Under the pieces are notes generated by a model. That model was given only the letters and a program-made list of their open reading frames with translations, was not told the DNA's origin and ran no database searches. Shown piece after piece: positions 42,916-50,503 of a DNA stretch of 51,701 nt (position 1 is its first letter; every line of letters starts with the position of its first letter). The position numbers and the translations under genes are program-made. Origin of the DNA: DASZJY01 sp036260255 (GTDB taxonomy: Bacteria; Actinomycetota; Acidimicrobiia; Acidimicrobiales; AC-14); contig DATAAF010000062.1 in assembly GCA_036260255.1 (NCBI GenBank), positions 1-51,701 of the forward strand. The letters run 5' to 3'.

Positions 42916-44336
42916 TCCCAGGGGTCGACCCCCCGGCCCCTCCGGCCGGTCCCCCGCCGGACGACCCCGCCGCCGGGCAGCGGGTCGTCGGACTGCTGAG
43001 GTCGCCGCGCTTCGCTCCGCTCAAGAGCGACTTCGGCAACAAGGTGGTCCAGACGTTCGCGGCCGAGGTCGTCCTCGGGGCGCTGGGACTGCTCACCGGC
43101 ATCGTCACCGCCCGGTGGCTGGGGCCCTCGGGCAAGGGGGAGTTCGCCCTCGTCACCGTGGTGATGGGGCTGGTCGTCGCCTTCGGCCAGGTCGGTCTGT
43201 CACCCGCCGTCGTCTACTTCACCAAGCGGGTGCCCCCCCGGGAGCTGACGGCCAACGCCCTGACGCTCTCCGCCATGCTGAGCCTGGTCACGTTCGTCGT
43301 CGGTGGCGCCGCCATCTACTTCGGCGTGTCGCGTGCCCTCAGCCTGAGCGAGTCGCTCCTCGCCGTCGCCCTGCTGGGCCTGCCGCCTCTGTTCCTGCGC
43401 AACGCCGCAGCCAGCTTGATCCAGGGACGCTACGACCTGGCCAGGTTCAACCTGCTCCGCATCCTCGATCCCCTGCTCTTCCTCCCCTTGGTCGTGGCCG
43501 CCTTCTTCTTCCCCAACCGTGTCCAGGCCGCCGTCGTCGCCTGGACCGCGGCGCAGGCCCTCTCCGCCGCCGTCGCGGTCGTCGTCGCCGTCAAGGGAAC
43601 GGGGCTCACACGACGGGACTGGGCCCCGAGATGGCAGCGGTGGAAGGACCTCCTCGGCTTCGGCGCCCGGACGCACGTCGGCAACATGCTCAAGTTCTTC
43701 CAGTACCGCTTCGACGTGGTGATCATCGGCGCCCTGCTGGACAAGCGCCAGGTGGGCCTCTACGTCGTCGGCCTCTCACTGGCCGAAGTGCCGCTGCGCA
43801 TACCGGACGCCGTCGGGCTCGTGCTGTTCCCCAAGGTCGCGGCGTTGAGGGCCGACCACCGCAAGGAGGAGATGACCCCCCTCGTCGTCCGGCACACGCT
43901 CTTCCTGACGCTGGTCTCGTCGGCGTTGCTGTTCGCCCTGACTCCGGTCCTGCTCACCGCTCTCTTCGGCAGACAGTTCGAGGATGCCCGTGTGGCGACG
44001 TGGCTCCTCTTGCCCGGTGGTGTCGCCCTCTCGCTGTGGAAGATCCTCGCCCAGGACCTGATCGCGCGGGGCCGGCCCAACACGTACAGCGTGTCGGCGC
44101 TGTGCTCCCTCGTCACCATGGTGGTGGGCTGCATCGTGCTCGTGCCCTGGCTCGGCCTCGCCGGCGGGGGCATCGCCTCGTCGCTGGCCTACCTCACGGC
44201 GGCAGGGGCGATCTGGGTGGCCTACCGGCGCTCGACGGGCCAGCGGTTGGGAACGTGCACCCGGATGGGGCGTGAAGACCTCGCCCTGTACAGGGACGGC
44301 TTCCGCCGGATCAAGTCGGCCCTTCGCGGCAGCTGA
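42912..44336 (+). CDS. Wzx-like polysaccharide flippase (MATE/MOP superfamily)
   Basis: 474 residues with about 12-14 membrane helices. VVQTFAAEVVLGALGLLTGIVTARWLGPSGKGEF at the start and FQYRFDVVIIGALLDKRQVGLY in the middle are typical of Wzx/RfbX proteins. It flips undecaprenyl-linked repeat units from inside to outside. The TTG start (42912) overlaps the PhyH stop by 4 nt (TTGA); no ATG or GTG is available near the first helix. A Pro-rich stretch precedes helix 1. It is convergent with the next methyltransferase, 12 bp apart. Confidence 0.92.
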   Translation: MIPGVDPPAPPAGPPPDDPAAGQRVVGLLRSPRFAPLKSDFGNKVVQTFAAEVVLGALGLLTGIVTARWLGPSGKGEFALVTVVMGLVVAFGQVGLSPAVVYFTKRVPPRELTANALTLSAMLSLVTFVVGGAAIYFGVSRALSLSESLLAVALLGLPPLFLRNAAASLIQGRYDLARFNLLRILDPLLFLPLVVAAFFFPNRVQAAVVAWTAAQALSAAVAVVVAVKGTGLTRRDWAPRWQRWKDLLGFGARTHVGNMLKFFQYRFDVVIIGALLDKRQVGLYVVGLSLAEVPLRIPDAVGLVLFPKVAALRADHRKEEMTPLVVRHTLFLTLVSSALLFALTPVLLTALFGRQFEDARVATWLLLPGGVALSLWKILAQDLIARGRPNTYSVSALCSLVTMVVGCIVLVPWLGLAGGGIASSLAYLTAAGAIWVAYRRSTGQRLGTCTRMGREDLALYRDGFRRIKSALRGS

Positions 44337-44348
44337 GGCTGCTGGGCG

Positions 44349-45281
44349 TCACCCTCGGCCACCTTCCTCGACTCCGCCCTGCTGTGGATCGCCGGCGCCG
44401 GGCTTGGTCGCCCATACCCGCAACCCGTCGCCGAGGCGGGTCACGTGGAGCACCGCGTCGACCGCGGCCTTGACCTTGGTGAGGCCCGGGCTGGCGTAGA
44501 CGACCTCCAAGATGCGGCGGTTCGACTCCATCCGGTCGAACGACGCGGCCCGCGAAGGGAACCACTTGCCCTTGAGCTCCTGCAGGACGTTGTACGGGTT
44601 GACCGACTCGGTGACCACCCGCTCGATCCGGTAGCCGGAGTCGGTCATCATGCGCTTGATCCCCGCCAGGGAGAAGAGCTGCAGGTGCTCCGGGGGCGCC
44701 ATGATGCTCCAGTCGAGACCTAGGAGCTTCCCCGAGACCCCCCCGCCGTGCGGAGTGGTCGCCCAGAGCAAACCCCCGGGCCGCAGCACTCGGAAGATCT
44801 GGTCGAGCATCTGCCGCGGGAAGGGAACGTGCTCGAGCACCTCTGTGCTGACGACGACGTCGAAGCTGTCGTCGGGGTAGGTGGCGTCCTCCAGGGTCCC
44901 GTGAGCCACGTCGAAGCCCTGTGCCCGTGCGTTCTCGACGGCGGGCTTGGAGACCTCGACCCCGGCGGGCTCCCACCCGGCGCGCCGGGCGGCTTGCAGC
45001 ACGTCGGCCGCTCCGAAGCCGACATCGAGCAGGCGGTTCGTCGCCCGGTACTTGTCGAACCCCCGGAGGGTGCGATCGAGGGACGTGTGGACGACCTCCG
45101 GGCTGGTGAGGTTCTCGTCCGAGTAGTAGCCCTCGTAGTCGGTGCCGAAGTCGGGGCTCCCCGTCTCCGATGCGAAATCGGTGCCGCATCGGTGGCAGCG
45201 AAAGATCAGGTAGCCCCGGGCCAGGCCGAGACATCGGGCGGTCTCGCCGTCACACGCGGGACACGACCGTGTTCTCGCCAT
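44349..45281 (-). CDS. SAM methyltransferase with N-terminal zinc ribbon
   Basis: 310 residues. A four-Cys ribbon (C7, C10, C29, C32) precedes a class I core with LLDVGFGAADVLQAARRAGW, VEVSKPAVE and STEVLEHVPFP, then MAPPEHLQLFS. This architecture is frequent in polysaccharide clusters. An SD (GAGGGAG) precedes the ATG. It is divergent from the epimerase at 45416 with 134 bp between. The acceptor is unknown. Confidence 0.9.
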   Translation of the reverse strand: MARTRSCPACDGETARCLGLARGYLIFRCHRCGTDFASETGSPDFGTDYEGYYSDENLTSPEVVHTSLDRTLRGFDKYRATNRLLDVGFGAADVLQAARRAGWEPAGVEVSKPAVENARAQGFDVAHGTLEDATYPDDSFDVVVSTEVLEHVPFPRQMLDQIFRVLRPGGLLWATTPHGGGVSGKLLGLDWSIMAPPEHLQLFSLAGIKRMMTDSGYRIERVVTESVNPYNVLQELKGKWFPSRAASFDRMESNRRILEVVYASPGLTKVKAAVDAVLHVTRLGDGLRVWATKPGAGDPQQGGVEEGGRG

Positions 45282-45403
45282 CGAATCCGCTCCCTCGTGA
45301 TGCCGATCGCGCCAGGCCGCGAGCCATGGCCGGTGCCCGCGAACGCTAACAGAACACCTCCCCGACCCCGGCCGCCCGTGGCCACGCTCCTGAACGTCAC
45401 GGG

Positions 45404-45409
45404 TACGCT
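45404..45409 (+). promoter_or_regulatory. -10 hexamer TACGCT, leaderless start
   Basis: GGGTACGCT ends 6 nt before the ATG at 45416, the same sequence and spacing as upstream of the sugar dehydrogenase at 49179. Confidence 0.45.
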
Positions 45410-45415
45410 TCTCCG

Positions 45416-46534
45416 ATGCCTCTCCGCGTGCTCGTCACCGGTGGCGCCGGGTTCATCGGACGTCGCCTGGTGGACCGCCTCGTGGCGGACGGTCACTCGG
45501 TGGTGGTGCTCGACAGCCTCGTCCCCCAGGTGCACGGTGAGAGCCGTCCTGCCGTACCCGCGGAGACCATCTGGGCGGATGTCAGGGATCTCGACGCGCT
45601 CCGAACGGCCATGCGGGGGGTCGACGTCGTCCAGCACCTGGCCGCGGAGACAGGCGTCGGCCAGTCGCAGTACGAGATCGCCCGCTACGTCGGCGTCAAC
45701 ACCTTCGGGACCTCCGCCGTCCTCCAGAGCGCGATCGAAGCGGGCGCGCGCCAAGTCGTCATCGCGTCCTCGCGGGCGGTCTACGGCGAGGGTCGGCACC
45801 GATGCCCGCGTTGCCATGCGGTGCTGAGCTCGGCGCGTCGCACGGTCGAGGCCATGGACGCGGGGCTCTTCGATCTCCGCTGTCCGACGTGCGGGACGGT
45901 CGCGGTACCCGAGCCGACGCCCGAAGAGGCTTCTCTGGCCCCGACGTCGATCTACGGTGTCACGAAGGTCCAGCAGGAGGAGCTGGCGCTCGCCGTCGCC
46001 GCCTCCCACGACCTGGGCGTCACGGTGCTCCGCCTCTTCAACGTGTTCGGTCCGGGACAGTCCCTCAAGAACCCCTACGTCGGCGTGCTGGGGACGTTCT
46101 TCCGCAGGATCCGGGGCCACCGGCCCGTCGAGCTCTACGAGGACGGACGGATGCTGCGCGATTTCGTGTTCGTCGACGACGTCGTCGAGGTGTTCCGGGC
46201 GGCGACGGGAGCGGAGGGCGCCCTGGGCCGCACCTGGAACGTGGGGACGGGTGAGGCAGTCACGCTGGAAGAGATGGCGCGGGCGCTCGGGCGTGCCTTG
46301 GATGACGAGCCCGAACTGGAGGTCTCGGGTCGCTACCGGCTGGGCGACGTGCGCCACGCCGTCGCCGACGTCTCCAGGCTGGCAGAGGAGTGCGGTGCCG
46401 TCCCCTCGACCCCGCTCGAGAAGGGGTTGCGAGCGTTCGTGGAGTGGGCGCTCGGCAACGAGGAGGACGCCCTTGACGACCTCGCCGAGGACCAGCTCCG
46501 GTCCCGGCACCTGCTCCGCCAGTCCAGCGGTTGA
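45416..46534 (+). CDS. NAD-dependent nucleotide-sugar epimerase with Cys4 insert (dTDP-L-rhamnose 4-epimerase-like)
   Basis: 372 residues. VLVTGGAGFIGRRLVD, DVVQHLAAETGVGQS, ASSRAVYGEG and YGVTK (Tyr180, Lys184) show an extended SDR. Between the Ser strand and the Tyr helix lies a 35-45-residue insert with CPRC (130-133) and CPTC (156-159), a likely zinc site. From memory, dTDP-L-rhamnose 4-epimerases of the WbiB type carry a Cys-rich insert at this place, so 6-deoxytalose formation is the best guess. The ATG has TACGCT 6 nt upstream; the stop overlaps the following TTG start. Confidence 0.87.
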   Translation: MPLRVLVTGGAGFIGRRLVDRLVADGHSVVVLDSLVPQVHGESRPAVPAETIWADVRDLDALRTAMRGVDVVQHLAAETGVGQSQYEIARYVGVNTFGTSAVLQSAIEAGARQVVIASSRAVYGEGRHRCPRCHAVLSSARRTVEAMDAGLFDLRCPTCGTVAVPEPTPEEASLAPTSIYGVTKVQQEELALAVAASHDLGVTVLRLFNVFGPGQSLKNPYVGVLGTFFRRIRGHRPVELYEDGRMLRDFVFVDDVVEVFRAATGAEGALGRTWNVGTGEAVTLEEMARALGRALDDEPELEVSGRYRLGDVRHAVADVSRLAEECGAVPSTPLEKGLRAFVEWALGNEEDALDDLAEDQLRSRHLLRQSSG

Positions 46535-47646
46535 CCCGGCGCATCGCCGCGTTGGTCCCCAACGTGCTGTCCGCTTCCCCCGGACAGCGGGCTCGCATCG
46601 AGCTGTGGGCCCACCACCTGGGAGCGGCAGGGTGGGACGTCGTGTTCCACCCCTTCGAGGACGACAGGCTCCACGACGTCCTCTACACGCCCGGGCGCAC
46701 CGCCGCCAAAGGGGCACGGCTGCTGAGCTGCTACGGACGGCATCTGGCCGCCGTCGCCCGGGGGATCGACGGCGACGTGATCTTCGTGTACCGAGAGGCG
46801 GCGCTGGTGGGCCCCGCTCTCGTCGAGCGGGCGGTGGCGCGCCGACGCGCCCCTCTCGTCTACGACCTCGACGACCCGATCTGGGTGCCCTACCGCAGCC
46901 CGACCAGCGGTTGGATGAGCATGCTGAAGTTCCCGGGGAAGACCCGGACGCTCTTCCGCCTGAGCGACCAGGTGATCGCCATCAACCGTGCCATCGGCGA
47001 CTACGCGGCGCGCTTCAACCGAGCGGTGGCGGTGATCCCCAACTGCATCGACACCGAACGGTACCGGCCCCGCCACCCGCCCCCGGAGCCACCCGTCCGG
47101 CTGGCGTGGATCGGCAGCCACAGCACGGTGGCCAACCTGGAGACCATCGCCGCACCGCTGCGCGCGCTCCACGCGGCACGGCCGGTCGTCCTCCGCGTCA
47201 TCGGTGCCGGTTCGGCGCCGGCGCTCTCCGGCCTGCCGGTCGAGTTCAAGGAGTGGTCGCAGGACACCGAGGTCGATCTCCTCGGCGAGTGCCACGTCGG
47301 CCTGGTGCCGCTCAACGACCTCCCGTGGAACCCTTGGAAGTTCTTCTTCAAGACGATCCAGTACATGGCCCTGGGCCTGCCGGTGGTGGCGAGGAGGATG
47401 GGGTCGAACCCCGAGGTGATCGACGAAGGCGTCAACGGCTACCTCGTGGAGACCGAGGAGGAATGGCTCGACCGCCTGCTCCTGCTCGCGAGCGACGCCG
47501 GCCTACGCAGGCGGCTGGGTGACGCCGCCCGGGCGACGGTCGTCGAGCGGTACTCCGTCCAGTCCCAGATGCCGAGGGTGGTATCGGTCTTCGAGAAGGC
47601 GCTGGGACAGGGGCGGGCGGTCCCGGCTCCGGGTGAGGTGCGCTGA
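46531..47646 (+). CDS. Glycosyltransferase family 4-like
   Basis: 371 residues. RIAALVPNVLSASPGQRARIE starts the acceptor domain; VYDLDDPIWVPY, VIPNCIDTERYRP, LAWIGSHSTVANL and MALGLPVVARRMGSNPEVIDEGVNGYLVE are GT4-type donor-domain stretches. It probably adds the deoxysugar from the coupled epimerase reaction. The TTG start overlaps the epimerase stop by 4 nt (TTGA). A long imperfect hairpin lies at its 3' end. Confidence 0.9.
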   Translation: MTRRIAALVPNVLSASPGQRARIELWAHHLGAAGWDVVFHPFEDDRLHDVLYTPGRTAAKGARLLSCYGRHLAAVARGIDGDVIFVYREAALVGPALVERAVARRRAPLVYDLDDPIWVPYRSPTSGWMSMLKFPGKTRTLFRLSDQVIAINRAIGDYAARFNRAVAVIPNCIDTERYRPRHPPPEPPVRLAWIGSHSTVANLETIAAPLRALHAARPVVLRVIGAGSAPALSGLPVEFKEWSQDTEVDLLGECHVGLVPLNDLPWNPWKFFFKTIQYMALGLPVVARRMGSNPEVIDEGVNGYLVETEEEWLDRLLLLASDAGLRRRLGDAARATVVERYSVQSQMPRVVSVFEKALGQGRAVPAPGEVR

Positions 47647-47672
47647 CGACGCCACGACGGGCGCGCCTCACC
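47632..47672. terminator. 12-bp hairpin between convergent genes
   Basis: GGTGAGGTGCGC (47632-47643) pairs with GCGCGCCTCACC (47661-47672), one G-U wobble, 17-nt loop. It covers the end of the glycosyltransferase gene and the gap to the convergent dehydrogenase; no T-run. Confidence 0.5.
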
Positions 47673-47673
47673 C

Positions 47674-49179
47674 TCAGACGGTGACGGTGGCGACGTTGGA
47701 GCAGGTGGACGTCCCGCCGTTGCACACCCGGTAGTCCCACGTGCCGTTGCCCGGGCTGTCGTTGGCGTTGCCGTCGTTGCTCGAGACCCCCACCTTGGTG
47801 AAGTTGGTCGTGCCCGCCGGCCGCCGCCACACGTCGATGCTGGTGGCGGTGGCTCCCGACCACTTGAGGTTCACCGTCGTCGCCGAGACCAGCGCGGCCC
47901 TGAGGGTGATGGGGCTCGGAGAAGTCGTCCCACCCGAAGGTACGAGCTTGTGGATGGCCTGGGAGTCGCTGTAGTAGAGGGCCCCGTCTGGGCCCCGCTC
48001 TATCGACAGCGGCGACGGGCCCGCCGGGCGGTAGACCAAGGTGTCACTCACCACCGTCGAGCGGTCCGCGCTCAGGGTGGCCGCGTGGATCGCGCCGGAG
48101 CCGCTCGCAGAGCCGTAGCGCACGTAGAAGAGACGCCCCTCGTAGTCGGGGCCCAGCCCACAGCCCTGGCAGAACCGTGCCCCTGTGATCCCCGTCGCCG
48201 CCTCGATGTTCAGCGCCGGGAGCACGGGGCTCGGCCCGTCCTGGTTGGTGTTGAAGGGTGCCTCGGGCGGCTTCCCGCACGTTCCCTTCGGCCCCCAGCC
48301 GTAGTTGGCGCCTTTGAGGACGAGGTCGAGCTCGTCGTTGCAGCCGCCGTTCGGGCCTGGCCCAAAGGGCTCGCCGGCGTGCTCGGGGTCAGGTCCGTTG
48401 TCGGTCGCCCAGAGCCGGCCAGTTGCAGGATCGAAGTCGAAGCCGAAGACGTTGCGGAAACCGTAGGCGAAGACGGGGTTGTTCGGGAAGGGATTGTCGG
48501 CGGGTGCCGTCCCGTCGGGTGTGATTCGCAGCAACTTGCCCTTGAGGCTGCCGAGCTCCTGGGCACGTCCTTCTTGGGCTCCCGCCAGCTCGGCCGTCGC
48601 CAGGCCGGACGCGCCGTCGCCCGTCGCGACGTACAGGTTGCCGCCGGGGCCGAACAGGACCCGCCCTCCGATGTGGCCTCCCACGTACGGGTCGCTGAGC
48701 AGCACGGTCAGGCCCAGCTGGCCCCCGGAGGATGCGATCCTGACGACTTGGTTGTGGCACGTGCCGTCAGCCGCGAGGCGCGTGACATACGCGTAGAGAG
48801 TGCTGGTCTGGGGGTAGTTCGGGTGAAGTGCCAGCCCGTACAGGCCCTGGTCCCTCGTGTTGCACAGGTTCGGCACTTGGAAATACGTCGTGTCCGACCC
48901 GGTCGCCGGATCGAAGACGCCGATCCTGCCGCTCCAGAGCTCGGAGTAGAAGATCCGACCGTCAGGGGCAACGGTGAACATCGCCGGGTAGTTCCGGCCA
49001 CCGACCACGGTCGTGGCCGCCGGCGCCGCCGCTGCCGGGTCGACCCCTACCAGAGCTGGCACGGCGAGCAGTGAGGCGAGACAGACGATCAAGCGCTGCC
49101 GGCCGCGAGACGAACCCGTGCGCAATGAGCAGCGATGTCCCGAAGGAGCGAACGCCGCCGATGTTCCGCCGCCGTTCAC
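47674..49179 (-). CDS. Secreted PQQ-type glucose/sorbosone dehydrogenase-like protein with C-terminal Fn3-like domain
   Basis: 501 residues. A long basic start leads into a signal peptide (IVCLASLLAVPALVGVDPAAAA). The six-bladed propeller has GLYGLALHPNY, GGRVLFGPGGNLYVATGDG, KLLRITPDGT, NPVFAYGFRNVFGFDFDP and ELDLVLKGANYGWG, which are the soluble glucose dehydrogenase/Hhip-type marks. Several cysteines may form external disulfides. The last 85 residues are an Fn3-like domain, probably for carbohydrate or wall contact. It may oxidise exported sugars or just bind them. GTG 49179 has TACGCT 6 nt upstream; a TTG inside gives a more ordinary signal peptide. Confidence 0.87.
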   Translation of the reverse strand: MNGGGTSAAFAPSGHRCSLRTGSSRGRQRLIVCLASLLAVPALVGVDPAAAAPAATTVVGGRNYPAMFTVAPDGRIFYSELWSGRIGVFDPATGSDTTYFQVPNLCNTRDQGLYGLALHPNYPQTSTLYAYVTRLAADGTCHNQVVRIASSGGQLGLTVLLSDPYVGGHIGGRVLFGPGGNLYVATGDGASGLATAELAGAQEGRAQELGSLKGKLLRITPDGTAPADNPFPNNPVFAYGFRNVFGFDFDPATGRLWATDNGPDPEHAGEPFGPGPNGGCNDELDLVLKGANYGWGPKGTCGKPPEAPFNTNQDGPSPVLPALNIEAATGITGARFCQGCGLGPDYEGRLFYVRYGSASGSGAIHAATLSADRSTVVSDTLVYRPAGPSPLSIERGPDGALYYSDSQAIHKLVPSGGTTSPSPITLRAALVSATTVNLKWSGATATSIDVWRRPAGTTNFTKVGVSSNDGNANDSPGNGTWDYRVCNGGTSTCSNVATVTV

Positions 49180-49185
49180 CCTTCA

Positions 49186-49191
49186 AGCGTA
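49186..49191 (-). promoter_or_regulatory. -10 hexamer TACGCT, leaderless start
   Basis: TACGCT (within TATACGCT) ends 6 nt before the GTG at 49179; good leaderless candidate. Confidence 0.45.
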
Positions 49192-49311
49192 TACCTGGTC
49201 ACTCCGGACATCAGGCTCGATCCGCCCGTCGACTCGGCCTCACCGTGGTGATCCGACCCCGAGCGCCCGCGGTAGCTTGTGGGTTCCGCGCCGCCCGGCC
49301 AGGACCCCACC

Positions 49312-50433
49312 GTGCACGAACGACTTCTCACCTTCCTTCGCTGTCCCGCCTGCCAGGGCGGCTTGGAGCTCGAGGCGCTGGCGGCCGTCCCGACCGATGG
49401 TCAGATCGAGGTCTCCGAAGGCCTGCTGCACTGCGGGGAGGGGCACTGGTTCCCCGTCGTAAGGGGTGTCCCCCGCATGCTTCCGGACGCCCTTCGAGAG
49501 CACTGGAGCACGCTCGCCGGGTGCCTGGCTACGGTCGACTCACCTGCCGTCCGCGAGCTGGCGACTCGGATGAGGAGCGCCGACGGAGCCGGCGCGGCGT
49601 ACGACCGGCGCACCCGCGAGAACTTCTCTCTCGAATGGGACCATCACGACCTCGGCGACAACACGTGGGGGATGGACCTCGACGACCGGGTGAGGTGGTT
49701 CTTCCTGGAGCCCCTGCGCATCGACGCGGACGACCTCGCCGGGAAGGTCGTGCTCGACGCCGGCTGTGGGAACGGGAGCCAGTCGGTGGCGTACACGCGC
49801 CACGGGCTGGAGGTCGTTGCCCTGGACCTGAGCTCCGGGCTCGAACACGGCCAGCGCCTACGTCATGTCCTGCCGGGCGCCCGACCTGACCGCGTCCACT
49901 TCGTGCAGGGGGACCTGATGTCGCCGCCGCTCGCCCCCTCCTCGATGGACATCGTCCACTCGGCGGGCGTCATCCACCACACTCCCGACACCGAGCTGAC
50001 GTTCCGCCGGCTGGCAACGCTCGTCGCCCCCGGCGGCACCTTGTACGTGTGGGTGTACAAGTACGAGCCGATGGTGACGCCGGTCGTGAACACGCTCCGG
50101 GCCGTGACGACGCGTGTACCGCCCAGCCTGTTCGCCCGTGTGGCGAGAAGGTCGGCGGGGGCGTTCCAGCTCTTCTGCCGAACCGTGAACGCCCTGGGCA
50201 TCCGCACGTACTCGGCCCTCGACCGGCGCGAGGCGGCGCTGGCGCTCATGGACATCTTCGGCGCCCCGTACGCCCACTACCACTCCTTCGACGAGGTCGC
50301 CCGCTGGTACAGGAGCGAAGGGTTCGACGAGATATGGGGCTGCAACGACGGTCGGCGCGGGTTCGGCGTCTGTGGGCGGCGGACGGGCGGCACCACGCCG
50401 CTACAAGATCTCGCCACGGCCCAGGCGCCGTGA
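49312..50433 (+). CDS. SAM methyltransferase with N-terminal Trm112-like zinc domain
   Basis: 373 residues. CPAC (11-14) with CGEGHWFPVVRGVPRML (from 41) is the zinc domain, very like that at 19287-20264. The core has VVLDAGCGNGSQSVAYTRHG, LDLSSG and SAGVIHHTPDTEL. The C-terminal region is hydrophobic and basic. It is likely a glycan or lipid-glycan methyltransferase. GTG 49312 follows AGGA at SD distance; an upstream GTG at 49279 is possible. TAGCTT at 49273-49278 may be its -10. It lies 70 bp before asnB. Confidence 0.88.
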   Translation: MHERLLTFLRCPACQGGLELEALAAVPTDGQIEVSEGLLHCGEGHWFPVVRGVPRMLPDALREHWSTLAGCLATVDSPAVRELATRMRSADGAGAAYDRRTRENFSLEWDHHDLGDNTWGMDLDDRVRWFFLEPLRIDADDLAGKVVLDAGCGNGSQSVAYTRHGLEVVALDLSSGLEHGQRLRHVLPGARPDRVHFVQGDLMSPPLAPSSMDIVHSAGVIHHTPDTELTFRRLATLVAPGGTLYVWVYKYEPMVTPVVNTLRAVTTRVPPSLFARVARRSAGAFQLFCRTVNALGIRTYSALDRREAALALMDIFGAPYAHYHSFDEVARWYRSEGFDEIWGCNDGRRGFGVCGRRTGGTTPLQDLATAQAP

Positions 50434-50503
50434 GAGACGGGAACTCCTCGACCACGTCGATGCCCGATCGGCTAGCCCCCGCCTTCACCGGAGCGGCGGG
50501 CTG

